Assembly (NCBI RefSeq): GCF_017094465.1
Contig: NZ_CP064792.1
Location: forward strand, 1 to 64,000
Origin: Halapricum desulfuricans
Lineage (GTDB): Archaea > Halobacteriota > Halobacteria > Halobacteriales > Haloarculaceae
Reading direction: 5' to 3'
DNA length: 64,000 nt
In this document: positions 25,748 through 35,083 of the stretch, one piece after another
Layout of the letters: each line of letters opens with the position of its first letter
How positions within the stretch are numbered: position 1 is the stretch's first letter
The notes under the pieces: generated by a model
Databases searched by the model: none
Told to the model about the DNA's origin: nothing
The model's input: only the letters and a program-made list of their open reading frames with translations
Position numbers and translations under genes: made by a program

Positions 25748-26131
25748 TCACGACCAGCCGTATCCCCACTCTTCGAGCTTCTCTAGGACTAATTCGGGAT
25801 GCTCTTGGGCGACTGCCATCGCAGCTTCTGTCACGTCTGTCTTGTACACATCTTCGCCGAACTCAGATTCCATTTGATCGACGAGATCATCGATACCGTC
25901 TTCGATATGCTCGCGAAGAAATACTGGCCGTTGCTTACGTCCGTCTTTGACACCATCTCGTGAGTGGATATACGGAAGTGACTGCCGCTGCGTCGTCCTC
26001 TGTGATGATGTTACCGACTCACTCGTTGCTGACGTACTGAGCTCGGATCGCTCGCTTTCCGGCTGTTCCGGTTCATTGTCGGCCTCTTCCTCGTCATCAG
26101 CAAAGGGATCGTCAGTTGAACCTTTCTTCAT
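25748..26131 (-). CDS. ParA partner protein (plasmid-partition accessory)
   Basis: A 127-residue protein with a disordered acidic N-terminus (about 1-60) and a folded C-terminal part: RPVFLREHIEDGIDDL resembles a ribbon-helix-helix start, followed by two helices. Its ATG overlaps the ParA stop by 4 bases (ATGA), so the pair is translated together. Position and size fit the DNA-binding partner of a haloarchaeal ParA. I do not recognise a named family. Confidence 0.65.
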   Translation of the reverse strand: MKKGSTDDPFADDEEEADNEPEQPESERSELSTSATSESVTSSQRTTQRQSLPYIHSRDGVKDGRKQRPVFLREHIEDGIDDLVDQMESEFGEDVYKTDVTEAAMAVAQEHPELVLEKLEEWGYGWS

Positions 26132-26967
26132 GCTTCCACCGCCTTTGTCTGCCGGATGTGAGCTGCGAGCTTGTCGATCTTCTCGATCGTGTCGAGTTCG
26201 TGGTCACGCTCTCGCTTACGGTGCTCCTCGATATAGCGATATGCGGTACATTGCTCGGCCCAGCAGCCTTCGAGCATCGATGATCGTTCTCGCAATTTGA
26301 TTGGCACGTCCCAGCCATCGTTTTGCAGTTGCTCAAGGAAACGCTCTTGGTCGTTCATTCCCTTGTAGCGGTTCGGAACGACTGCAAGGACACCGACTTC
26401 GATGCCGAGTTGTTCTTCGAGGCCGCCCACGAGCTGATCAAGCCCTTGGACTGATTCGTAGCCTTTCCCAGAGGGTTCGAATGGAATGACTAGATGCCGT
26501 GTCGCGTGAATTGCGTTGTGGAGTTTGATATCTGCGCTCGCTGGGGGATCAACGATTAATGTATCATACTGCTCGTGGACGCCAGCTTCTCGCAGCACAC
26601 GGAGCAACTGCTTGTTGGGATTCCAGGACTCCCCAAAGTCAGCGGCTTCTTCCTCACGGCGCCGGAGGTGTTTTGAGGCGTATTCGAGAATATTGTGGGC
26701 TGGGATAATGTCGATGCCCTCGCTCGACTTGATTAGGTCTTCGAAGTCACCTCGGGGGCGTTCGATCATATGCCGGAGGAGGCTATCCGCTGTTTCGTCG
26801 TCGCGATCTCCGTTGACGTTCAGTAGATACGATAGCGACGCTTCCTGCGTATCGAGATCGATCATAAGGACGTCTTTGCCGGCACGAACGTCTGCCTTCG
26901 CGAGGTTTGCGGCCAGCGTTGTCTTGCCAACGCCGCCTGCTTCTGAATATACTGTGTAGGCCAGCAT
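26128..26967 (-). CDS. ParA-family partition ATPase
   Basis: A 279-residue ATPase of the MinD/ParA class. The deviant Walker A EAGGVGKTTLAANLA is at residues 9-23, the A' motif is in MIDLDTQEASLSYLL, and LIVDPPA (about residue 140) is Walker B. It would use nucleoid-bound filaments or gradients to segregate a replicon. A TATA box at 26991-26997 is 27 bases upstream. Its presence in a region full of insertion sequences suggests plasmid origin, although no replication initiator is seen nearby. Confidence 0.9.
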   Translation of the reverse strand: MLAYTVYSEAGGVGKTTLAANLAKADVRAGKDVLMIDLDTQEASLSYLLNVNGDRDDETADSLLRHMIERPRGDFEDLIKSSEGIDIIPAHNILEYASKHLRRREEEAADFGESWNPNKQLLRVLREAGVHEQYDTLIVDPPASADIKLHNAIHATRHLVIPFEPSGKGYESVQGLDQLVGGLEEQLGIEVGVLAVVPNRYKGMNDQERFLEQLQNDGWDVPIKLRERSSMLEGCWAEQCTAYRYIEEHRKRERDHELDTIEKIDKLAAHIRQTKAVEA

Positions 26968-26990
26968 ATTTACCCATTTGATCTACTCAG

Positions 26991-26997
26991 TTATAAA
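26991..26997 (-). promoter_or_regulatory. TATA box of parA
   Basis: TTTATAA on the minus strand, centred 27 bases before the parA ATG; the transcript would be leaderless. The spacer beyond it (27000-27110) is a natural place for a partition site, but I see no clear iteron array. Confidence 0.6.
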
Positions 26998-27121
26998 GGC
27001 CAGTCAGACGGTGTACCTATTCGACATAGCTATACTACTTAGTTAAGCTTGTTAGATAAGCCATCTGGCTGAGCCACCTCGAGGGGGTAGCTGGATGTAT
27101 TAGGTAGCCTAATCAGCGGCT

Positions 27122-27206
27122 TCGAGGCGGAGCCTCCGGCCTCAATGAGACGGGCTTCCCACGCTTAGTCGGAAGCACAAGCGAGTAGGCCGGAGAGGAA
27201 GCCGAC
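27122..27206. ncRNA. Structured 85-nt element without tnpB (element B)
   Basis: Shares length and conserved segments (CGAGGCGGAG, CTCAA, GGGCTTCC, GGAAGCACAAGCGAGTAG, AAGCCGAC) with the 85-nt element at 47601 upstream of tnpB. Its 9-base stem CTCCGGCCT/AGGCCGGAG differs from the other copy at three positions, each with the complementary change. An inner hairpin GCTTCC/GGAAGC is also kept. It is probably an IS200/IS605 end that has lost its gene. Whether it is transcribed is unknown. Confidence 0.55.
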
Positions 27207-27307
27207 ATCACGACCAACCAACCCCCGAGACAGTGGCCTTCTGCCTCAAATCACTGTCCCAGGTTATTGGTTGTCCATATGATCTTCACCAGCGCCTGTG
27301 ACGAGTG

Positions 27308-27942
27308 GGCGGTGTTCAGATAAGGATGAATAGTGAGGCGGTGTGTTTTCTGAGTGCTCTATGCCCGAAAACACACGCTTCAGCGGAAGTATCGACCAGA
27401 TCAACTTAGAGTTTGTTGAACGCGAAGCGACACCGCGACTGCTGATGAAGCTCGGTATTCAGCTGCATCTGGCTGGATTATCACTTTTGGGTTCACAAAG
27501 CCAATCTACAGCCAGGGTCTGGTCAATCATCAGATCACGTTGCGGCTGATGAGAGCGTGATCCGACTCAATGACGAGCGGTACTGGCTGTATGCTGCTGT
27601 CGATCCCGAAACCAACGAATTACTGCATACAAAGCTTGAGCCGACGACAAACAAGGTGATCGCTCACTCTTTCTTCACTGAACTCCGCGAAAAACACGAT
27701 GACGACGACGCCATGCTTCTCATCGATGGGTCGCTCTCGCTGAAAGACGCCTGCTCACGACACGGCCTCGATTTCAGATACGAACGCCACGGAAATCGGA
27801 ATAGTGTCGAACGTATCTTTCGTGAGGTGAAACGACGTACCTCTTCGTTTTCAAACTGTTTCAGCAACGCCCGAGCAGAGACAGCCGACGACTGGCTTCG
27901 ATCGTTCGCCTTCGCATGGAATCAGCTAATCTGAACACTACC
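27308..27942 (+). mobile_element. IS6-family element, copy 2 (internally deleted)
   Basis: A 635-base copy with left end GGCGGTGTTCAG and right end CTGAACACTACC. The 8 bases GACGAGTG occur on both sides (27300-27307 and 27943-27950), a perfect target duplication. About 60 bases of the transposase gene are missing compared with the intact 698-base copy. Confidence 0.92.
27361..27934 (+). pseudogene. IS6-family transposase, internal deletion
   Basis: Starts MPENTRFSGSIDQINL and follows the intact sequence to about residue 43. It then loses the segment containing the HTH and shifts frame near 27488. The catalytic part resumes in another frame at about 27557 (MIRLNDERYWLYAAVD). Non-functional. 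Confidence 0.9.
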
Positions 27943-28066
27943 GACGAGTGTGTACTAACTCATAAACCGCCGAAACGTGACCACTCGAAACCGGTTCACT
28001 ACCCAACCCAAAAATGACAACTATCTATAAATAATTATTAATAATGTGATATAGTATACACAAACT

Positions 28067-29503
28067 ATGGGTCATTCTAATACCCCTCGAAAAAGTCGAA
28101 TCAGCCGACGAGCCTTACTCAAACAGCTGGGCGGCGCTTCGGTGGCACTGGGCATCACAACAGGGATGGGTAGTAGTAGCGTCGCCGCGAAACAGTACCA
28201 CGAGGTTCCGGTACCCGATGTCGAGGGCCCCATAACTGGCGGTGTTAGGACCGGGAAACCGATGACAGCGACTGTCGCTGATATCGACAAGTACAGCTAC
28301 ACCGAGGAAGAGTACTTCATCTCGGGAACGGCGCAACAACTAGTCAACGATTCGGACGAAACCGCGTCCTACACGACACGTGTGTTAGTGTATCGTCCGT
28401 CCGGCCCAAGCCAGTTCAACGGGACGCTTGCGATAAACTGGGCGAACGTCACGGAGGGCAACGACGTCCCGTTCTCCTTTGCCAATAAGTTCGACTACGC
28501 GATGCGAGAGGGGTATGTCCTAGTCATTGCCTCCGTGCAGAAAGTCGGAGCCGACGCATTGCGAGAGTGGGATCCAGAACGCTACGCTGCGATCTCACAT
28601 CCTGGCGATGCATACTCCTACGACATCTTTTCACAGCTTATTCAGGCGTTTCGCGCTCGTCCGCGACCGGACCCGGATCCGATCGCCAAGCTTAATGTCA
28701 GAAACGTTATCGCCATGGGCATCTCTCAGTCCGCGATGTACTTGCACACTTATATAAATGAGGTGCAGGAAGCCCACGACATCGTTGACGGCTTCATTCC
28801 AGAATCCATTCCTTTGAAATGGTTCGCACCAGGGTCCCAACGAAGAGTTCGAGACGACCTGGTACCAGTCTTGTGGGTGAATACCGAGACAGAGGTACGG
28901 AACTTCGGCTACCCAGGGACAACCAATCCGCGCGAGGACGGCGGTCTGTTCAAGCTTTGGGAGGTTGCCGGAGCGACCCACACGAACAACTACTCCATGG
29001 TCTACCGCGACAAGGTCAACGCGCGCGACCAGGGCGCAGACGTGGAGTGGAACCCGGAAGCGATGCGCCACTACGGCGAACAGGGCGGGTCCGACTGTCC
29101 ATCTAACCTCTTTCCCCATCAGTACGTCCACCGTGCAGCGTTACACCAGATGAACCGATGGCTTACGAGGAACAAGGAGGCGGCAAGCGCCCCACGCCTT
29201 GAACGCGCGGACAATGAACCGAAGAAAGATAAATTTGGAAATGCGGTCGGTGGCCTTCGCTTACCGGTCGTCGACGTCCCAGTCGCACTATACGAATCGA
29301 ACGACTGCATGGTGATGCGCGGTCGAACCGAGCAGTTCGACGGCGAGACGCTGCACGAGCTATATCCGACTCATGACGAGTACGTGAGGAAGATGCAGTC
29401 CGCAGTCGACGCAGCGGTTGAGGGCGGCTGGCTCGTCGAGAACGACGGTAAGTACCTGATGGAGGCCGCTCGGGCGTCGTCGATTCCGGAGCCGAGCGCC
29501 TGA
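28067..29503 (+). CDS. Exported alpha/beta-hydrolase domain protein
   Basis: A 478-residue protein with a twin-arginine signal (SRRALLKQLGG, then a hydrophobic stretch to about residue 42), so it is exported folded. The body matches the large alpha/beta-hydrolase domain family often annotated abhydrolase_10. The nucleophile elbow is probably GISQSAMYL (Ser near residue 226), and the catalytic His likely lies in GATHTNNY near 305. The substrate is unknown; secreted esterase activity is plausible. The upstream 100 bases are AT-rich and immediately follow IS6 copy 2, so the insertion may have altered its promoter. Confidence 0.78.
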   Translation: MGHSNTPRKSRISRRALLKQLGGASVALGITTGMGSSSVAAKQYHEVPVPDVEGPITGGVRTGKPMTATVADIDKYSYTEEEYFISGTAQQLVNDSDETASYTTRVLVYRPSGPSQFNGTLAINWANVTEGNDVPFSFANKFDYAMREGYVLVIASVQKVGADALREWDPERYAAISHPGDAYSYDIFSQLIQAFRARPRPDPDPIAKLNVRNVIAMGISQSAMYLHTYINEVQEAHDIVDGFIPESIPLKWFAPGSQRRVRDDLVPVLWVNTETEVRNFGYPGTTNPREDGGLFKLWEVAGATHTNNYSMVYRDKVNARDQGADVEWNPEAMRHYGEQGGSDCPSNLFPHQYVHRAALHQMNRWLTRNKEAASAPRLERADNEPKKDKFGNAVGGLRLPVVDVPVALYESNDCMVMRGRTEQFDGETLHELYPTHDEYVRKMQSAVDAAVEGGWLVENDGKYLMEAARASSIPEPSA

Positions 29504-29876
29504 CCCCCGCAACCGAAGCTGGCCGTTTGAAAACGGATAGGACCGATCCGAGCGTCTGGCCGCCGTAGAGTGGTCCCTCTCCGATCATTCGCCTTCGCAT
29601 GGAATCAGCTAATCTGAACACTACCCTCCCAAACGCAGGGAGAGCCATTGCCCGAGCTCGAGACCGACGCCCACGGCGAGGCTGACGGACTCGTCGACGC
29701 GCTTACTCGATGCTGCCGACCGATTGGGATTCGACGCCCCAATCAAATCTCCGATGCTGCCGAACACCTGATTGAGACGATTCCCGACCAGACGACAGTA
29801 TAATCCTCAGATTGGAGTGGTACTTGATACTTACTTGATATGACTATTTTTATGAGATAATGGCTGACCCCTCAAT
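29504..29876. other. Non-coding stretch with gene remnants
   Basis: Holds the IS6 right-end fragment at 29582-29625. From about 29650 to 29803 (+) is a short open stretch reading PELETDAHGEADGLVDAL and ending IPDQTTV before a TAA; its acidic composition suggests the tail of a truncated gene I cannot identify. An AT-rich promoter-like segment follows at 29815-29870. Confidence 0.4.
29582..29625 (+). mobile_element. IS6 right-end fragment
   Basis: Forty-four bases identical or nearly identical to the last bases of the IS6 copies, from the region coding SFAFAWNQLI through the end CTGAACACTACC. No matching left end is nearby and the flanks show no duplication, so this is a leftover of deletion or recombination. 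Confidence 0.85.
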
Positions 29877-30705
29877 GTGATAGACAACCAGCACCAGATG
29901 TATGATTTCTCGGATCCGCGGGGGGTACCTGCTCCCGACGATCCTCACGCAGATCCGAAAGCCGACGACACACTCCCCAATGAAGGGTATTCTGATCGAA
30001 ACGAAGAGCGTAAACGCCACACCTGCAATCAGTGTGACTGGGAGATTCCACCGACTGACGACTACTGCCGTGACTGCGCTCGCAAGGCGTTTGCCCCCCG
30101 GTCGAGCCACTGCCCGATGTGGCTCTCGCTCACCAGCATCCGGTGCGACGGTCTCCCGCGAGTGGACATTTGACCGGGTCGTCGCTGCTGTCGTTACCGA
30201 CGAACACAGGTACACGGCCAGCATCGCCGGTCAGGTCACGCCGAAAAAACGCTCGGAATTCGAGTGGTCGACATCAACGGGCACGCAGCTGACACTGATC
30301 AGTGACTTTGGTGGAAATGTACCCTCACCGACCGATCACGGCTACGAGGCGTTGCCCGATATCGTCCGGGCCCGTTCTGACCCTGGCCAGCAGTTGTTGG
30401 CTGATCTTGCCGCCGATATGCAGGATCGCGATGACGAATCGCCACAGCTGTACACTGAATTCGGCAAGCCCATCGACGACCGGGAAACGACTTTGGACCT
30501 CGAAGAGCGCTTTGGCAAGGCATACTGGATTATCACCGGTGTCATTTGGCAGCAGGACTACGCTTTCCCTGATCTCGAGGACAAGGTCACTGCGATCAAA
30601 GCCTGCAAGCACTGTGGGTCCACCAAACACGTCTATACCGGCCAGGATTGACCGGACGATGTGTCCGCTTGCGTCTGGATGTGCACTCAGTGTGGCGTCA
30701 CTTAA
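29877..30705 (+). pseudogene. Zinc-ribbon protein, frameshift plus internal stop
   Basis: Begins at GTG 29877 (or ATG 29898) with CNQC...CRDC zinc-ribbon cysteines. The frame is lost at the CCCCCC run near 30095; a one-base shift continues it as EWTFDRVV...CKHCGSTKHV. An in-frame TGA at 30649 is followed in the same frame by MCTQCGVT and a TAA, which restores the second Cys pair of the C-terminal ribbon. The simplest reading is a decayed gene of about 275 codons with two lesions. Function is unknown; such haloarchaeal proteins are usually nucleic-acid binders. Confidence 0.68.
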
Positions 30706-30939
30706 GACAGCTATCTATTCGAATGGTCTGCACTTGAGCAGGTGAGAGCCTGTGACGACCTTTATGTGCGTCTTACTCCGAAGGTGAAGACAGCACAGAC
30801 GGCCTCTACCACTTGGCTTTGTGAACCAGGAGATCATGATCTGAACGCCCCCATTCATTTTACCGGCAAATAATACCCCTTTCAATTTGGGGTGTGAATA
30901 ATTACCACAAGGGGCTGAAGCCGTGACTTGGGGTGTGTT

Positions 30940-32424
30940 ATGACCGACAAACCCAATCCGATCGCCAAGGCGCATCGCAAGTACTCTAGTGACCGACGAA
31001 CATTTTTGGCAGGTCTTGGGGCCGCTGCTGGTGGTGCTGTCCTTAGTGGACCGACCGTCTCTGCGAAAAAAGGGACACCAGCGCGGAACGTCGTGCTCGT
31101 CATCCCTGACGGACAATCGCAGTCGCAGGTAACCGCTGCCCGCTATCTGAAAGCGTACCAAGACGACCCCGAGGCGTTCCCGGTGAATGCCACTCCGGAC
31201 GAAACACAGCTGAACGTCGATCGGTTCGATACGATGGGCACGATGACGACGATGCCCGACGATGTCGGAGAAACAGAGTGGGGGGGCGAATACGAGGGTG
31301 ATTTCACGGGTGATGAACTGGATAATGGATTCCAGAATATCACTGACTCTGCTGCCGCCGGAACGGCTATGTCTACCGGGACAAAGACGTATAACGGAGC
31401 TGTCGGTGGTGTCCTTGATTACGATAAAGGATTCGTTCCAGTAAAGACGGTGCTAGAGAAGGCCCGCGAAGCCGGGTATGCGACGGGACTCGTCACGACG
31501 ACGCGACTTACCCATGCCACTCCCGCGACCTTCGCTACGCACTGGCCCGACCGGGATCACGAGACAGAGATTGCCCGACAATATATCGAAGGTCCACTGT
31601 GGGCGGAACCAGACGAGGAAAAGGTGTGGGTCGACGTCCTACTCGGCGGCGGTGGCCGGGAGTTCAGCGACGACTTGATCGACAAAGCCGAGGACAAATA
31701 CGAGTACGTCACAACGCAATCCGATCTCGAAGATGTGACGGAAGGGCCCGTCCTCGGTCTATTCTCGGAGAGTCACATCCCGTATACACTGGATCGAGGG
31801 GAGGAAACCCCGAGTCTATCCTACATGGTGGAGAAAGCGATCGAACTCCTCCGGAAGAAGGGTCCTGGCAAGAGCCAAGGCTTCTTCCTGATGGTCGAGG
31901 CCGGACGTGTCGACCACAAAGCCCACGCCAACGATCCCAGCCTCCCGCACGAGGAACTCGAAGCCGACGAAGCGACCGGAGTCGCCCTTGACTACGCTAA
32001 CAGCAAGGGTACTCAACCGACGCTGGTTATCAACGCGGGCGACCACGAAACGGGTGGCCTCCAGATGGGGCGCGACGCTTACAACGTCAACATGGAGTTC
32101 ATCAACGAGATGGAGATCAGTCTCGAAACGCTCTGGCCCATGGTTGAGGACGCAGACAACGTTGAAGAAGTAGTCACTAATAACACTCCCATCGAGTCGC
32201 TCACTTCCGAGGAAATTAGCCGAATTGAAGACACGAAGTGGTATCCGAACACCCAAGGGTTCCCGTCGGTTGTCAGTGAGCATGCGAACATCGGCTGGGG
32301 GTCCTGCTCACACAGCGGTCGTGAACTCCCGATCTGGGCCTCCGGCCCGAATGCCGAGTATCTCGCCGGCGCGAACGATAACACGGACATCTACAAAGCG
32401 ATGGCTCAGGCGTTGAAGCTCTAG
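30940..32424 (+). CDS. Alkaline phosphatase (PhoA-type), exported
   Basis: A 494-residue exported phosphatase. A twin-arginine signal (SDRRTFLAGLG) ends near residue 40. The metal-binding start VVLVIPDGQS, the nucleophile Ser in DSAAAGTAMSTG (about residue 131), the MVEAGRVDHKAHAND metal site and AGDHETGG follow the alkaline-phosphatase order. The length fits the family. The ATG at 30940 is preferred over a TTG four codons earlier because it precedes the Tat region cleanly. It releases phosphate from organic esters outside the cell; the convergent glycerophosphodiesterase has a related scavenging role. Confidence 0.92.
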   Translation: MTDKPNPIAKAHRKYSSDRRTFLAGLGAAAGGAVLSGPTVSAKKGTPARNVVLVIPDGQSQSQVTAARYLKAYQDDPEAFPVNATPDETQLNVDRFDTMGTMTTMPDDVGETEWGGEYEGDFTGDELDNGFQNITDSAAAGTAMSTGTKTYNGAVGGVLDYDKGFVPVKTVLEKAREAGYATGLVTTTRLTHATPATFATHWPDRDHETEIARQYIEGPLWAEPDEEKVWVDVLLGGGGREFSDDLIDKAEDKYEYVTTQSDLEDVTEGPVLGLFSESHIPYTLDRGEETPSLSYMVEKAIELLRKKGPGKSQGFFLMVEAGRVDHKAHANDPSLPHEELEADEATGVALDYANSKGTQPTLVINAGDHETGGLQMGRDAYNVNMEFINEMEISLETLWPMVEDADNVEEVVTNNTPIESLTSEEISRIEDTKWYPNTQGFPSVVSEHANIGWGSCSHSGRELPIWASGPNAEYLAGANDNTDIYKAMAQALKL

Positions 32425-32718
32425 AACCGATAGATAGTGGACTTTAGGACAGTCTCAGCAGGTGCCGGTTGCCTTTCCAAGCATACCGGTCCTCGCAGTT
32501 TTCCTAGTTAGTTAAGTCCCTGGTTAATATGATCGCTGACTTTTTCGATCACCGAGTGAAAGATACAGAGACTGTGGGGGATCTTATCACCTACGAATAG
32601 TTGGATTATTTCGATTGAGTCAATCTGATTTTTGGATAGAGAACGTTCTCACCGGATTATTCGATCAACTATAAGAAAAGAGGTTAGTTAATGTATATTC
32701 TGCAACAATACTAGTGCG
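32425..32718. other. Convergent intergenic region
   Basis: About 290 AT-rich bases between the convergent alkaline phosphatase and glycerophosphodiesterase genes. I see no gene; short imperfect hairpins could terminate both transcripts. Confidence 0.4.
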
Positions 32719-33723
32719 TTACTCGACACTCCAATTAAATACATTGGGATAATCCGCGATGATCCCGTCGACTCCAGCGTCAACGAGTTGCTCAGCCTGA
32801 TACCAGGTACCCACAGTCCACGTATTCACGTTCCGCCCTGCATCGTGCGCTTTCTCCACTAGATCAATATCGGCGAATTCCGGCTCCTCGATGTAGTACG
32901 CGTCGTTGAAGAACGGCGCCCCTTTGACCATATTATACGGTGGATGAATTGCCTCACAATCGTATTTCTCGGTGATTTTGAGACCGACTTCGATCGAATC
33001 CCAGAACAGGAATGCGATCGGAATGGAGGGATCGTATTCCCGCGTCGTCGCCAGGGCGGCCTCTAGGAACGACGACACAAGGATGTGGTTCTCGAACTGG
33101 GACGCGATGTCAAGCACACGTTGAGTGAACGGCCGCCAGACGTCTTTTCGAGCTTCAAGTTCTTCTCCCTCTAGGTTTTCGGCGAATCGAATCCCGGTGT
33201 CGCCGGGATTCTTCAACTCGATGTTGATGCCTACGTGCGCCGGGACCGCCTGCAATACTTCCTGCAACGTCGGGACTGTCTCCCCACTATCGAGAACTTC
33301 AGCGTTCTGGACGTCTGCGCAGGGAGTCTCCCACACGAGCGTATTCTCGTGGTCGGTAAGACCGCGCTCACCTCCATCACGTGAGGCCAAACGATCGTCG
33401 TGGAAGACGACCACCTCGAAGTCCTCTCCCTCGTATGGTCGGCCCCCACAGGGAACTACATCGATTTCGATCATGTCAGCGCCGCGTTTGGCCGCGTCGT
33501 TGCTTTTGCCTCCTTTAGCGGCTTTTGCCACTGCGCCGACGGTGTTTTCGGGATGTACGCCTGCAAAGCCCCGATGGGCTATGAGGTTGGGTGACGAATC
33601 ATCTGACGATGAGCCACCGTTTCGAGCGCGACCAGCTGCTGTCCCTGTTATAAGCGATCCAAGTGCCGCGCCGGTCGTGCCCTTCAGTACGGTTCGACGA
33701 TTGATACTGGATAACCTAGGCAT
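32719..33723 (-). CDS. Glycerophosphodiester phosphodiesterase, exported
   Basis: A 334-residue GDPD-family enzyme. The twin-arginine signal INRRTVLKGTTG is followed by a hydrophobic stretch. Catalytic landmarks are AHRGFAGVHPENT (about residue 50), MIEIDV, and VFHDDRLASRDGG (general acid/base His). INIELKNPG and the late WTV segment complete the TIM-barrel pattern. It would cleave glycerophosphodiesters to glycerol-3-phosphate and an alcohol outside the cell. Confidence 0.92.
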   Translation of the reverse strand: MPRLSSINRRTVLKGTTGAALGSLITGTAAGRARNGGSSSDDSSPNLIAHRGFAGVHPENTVGAVAKAAKGGKSNDAAKRGADMIEIDVVPCGGRPYEGEDFEVVVFHDDRLASRDGGERGLTDHENTLVWETPCADVQNAEVLDSGETVPTLQEVLQAVPAHVGINIELKNPGDTGIRFAENLEGEELEARKDVWRPFTQRVLDIASQFENHILVSSFLEAALATTREYDPSIPIAFLFWDSIEVGLKITEKYDCEAIHPPYNMVKGAPFFNDAYYIEEPEFADIDLVEKAHDAGRNVNTWTVGTWYQAEQLVDAGVDGIIADYPNVFNWSVE

Positions 33724-33906
33724 CGCATGAGGTCAATTCATAACGGTTTTCAATATATTCATTCCCCGAGGATTGGGGTGGTTTTTATTATTTTTAACGA
33801 TAACGCACGTACAGTAGGCAAATCAAAAACAGGACATGGTCTCCAAGTCCTTGTTGTAACCCTTGCTGGCTCTCGGTTCTCGACGCGCTATTCTCGGAAA
33901 TGATTC

Positions 33907-34218
33907 ATGCTCAGTCAACACGTCGTCTTGCTCTGTCTGGGGGTCAAGAAGACGATCACGTACCGCGACCTTGTTGACGAACTCATCGAGATGCCCCGCA
34001 TCCGTGACGTCCTCGACCTTGATTCGATCCCCGGACCCTCAACGCTCTATAAGGCGTTTGACCGTCTGGAGAACGCCGTTTGGCGGGTGTTACTAAACGT
34101 CTCACTTAGGGATTTGCCGGTCAACGGTGTCACCGGCATCGATACGTCCGTGTTTGAACGAGCCCATATCTCAGTTCACTACACGAATCGGACGAATCTT
34201 GCGATATGTCGTAGAGAC
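33907..34218 (+). pseudogene. ISH-type transposase N-terminal fragment
   Basis: About 104 codons (LSQHVVLLCLGVKKTITYRD, then GVTGIDTSVFERAH) of a haloarchaeal IS4/IS5-type transposase; the second segment holds the first catalytic Asp. Upstream codons (residues before LSQH) appear in another frame, and the gene is cut off at 34218 by IS6 copy 3. The rest of the element is absent beyond the IS6 copy. Confidence 0.72.
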
Positions 34219-34916
34219 GGTCGTGTTCAGATTAGCTGATTCCATGCGAAGGCGAACGATCGAAGCCAGTCGTCAGCTGTCTCTGCTTGGGCGTTGCTGA
34301 AACAGTTTGAAAACGAAGATGTGCGTCATTTTACCTCACGAAAGACACGTTCGACACTATTCCGATTTCCGTGGCGTTCGTATCTGAAATCGAGGCCGTG
34401 TCGTGAGCAGGCGTCTTTCAGTGAGAGCGACCCATCGATGAGAAACACAGCGTCGTCAACGTTGTGTTTCTCGCGAAGTTCGGTGAAGAAAGAGTGAGCG
34501 ATCACCTTGTTTGTCGTCGGTTCAAGCTTTGTATGGAGTAATTCGTTAGTTTCGGGATCGACCGCAGCGTACAGCCAGTACCGCTCGTCATTGAGTCGGA
34601 TCACGGTCTCATCGACCGCAACGTGATCCGGAGATCGACCCGACTCTGGCTGTAAATCAGCCTTGTGAACCCAATTATGGACGGTCGATCGTGCCCGCTC
34701 GACACCAAGTACCGCAAGAATCGAAACGGTATTCGAAAGCGATAGTCCAGCAAGATGCAGCTGAATACCGAGCTTCATCAGCAGCCGCGGTGTCGCTTCT
34801 CGTTCAACAAACGCTAAGTTGATCTGGTCGATACTACCGCTGAGGCGTGTGTTTTCGGGCATGAACCACTCAGAAAACACACCGCCTCACTCTTCAATCC
34901 TTATCTGAACACCGCC
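34219..34916 (-). mobile_element. IS6-family element, copy 3 (defective, no target duplication)
   Basis: A 698-base copy in reverse orientation with ends GGTCGTGTTCAG and CTGAACACCGCC. The flanking octamers GTAGAGAC and ATACCCTT do not match, unlike copies 1, 2 and 4. This suggests that one flank was lost through recombination or an adjacent deletion, consistent with the truncated transposase next to it. Confidence 0.9.
34227..34862 (-). pseudogene. IS6-family transposase, nonsense mutation
   Basis: Full-length in sequence (211 codons from MPENTRLSGSIDQ) but codon 179 is TGA where the intact copy reads CGA (RVFREVK then stop, versus RVFREVKRRTSSF). The last 33 residues, including the end of the catalytic domain, are lost. 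Confidence 0.88.
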
Positions 34917-35005
34917 ATACCCTTTGATCAGATGATGATAAATATTAGGAAACATAGGACACGATAGTGACTGCTGATACGACGCAGGCTCGTGGTTGAC
35001 ATCCC

Positions 35006-35025
35006 CCTCCACGTGAACGCGGAGG
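35006..35025. repeat. Hairpin, tnpB-type end remnant
   Basis: CCTCCACG-TGAA-CGCGGAGG folds into an 8-base stem with one mismatch, followed by AATCCCGAGTGG. This resembles right-end hairpins after haloarchaeal tnpB genes. No gene is attached; it lies 59 bases beyond the 3' end of the subtilase gene. Confidence 0.4.
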
Positions 35026-35083
35026 AATCCCGAGTGGTGGGAGTGTTAGGTTCGCAATCCCGAAAACGTGTCTCCGTTCCCCC

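Noticed and set aside
30820-30870. Possible further IS6 end (ATCTGAACGCCCCC near 30838)
   Set aside because: It resembles an IS6 end over only about 10 bases and lacks the adjoining conserved sequence.
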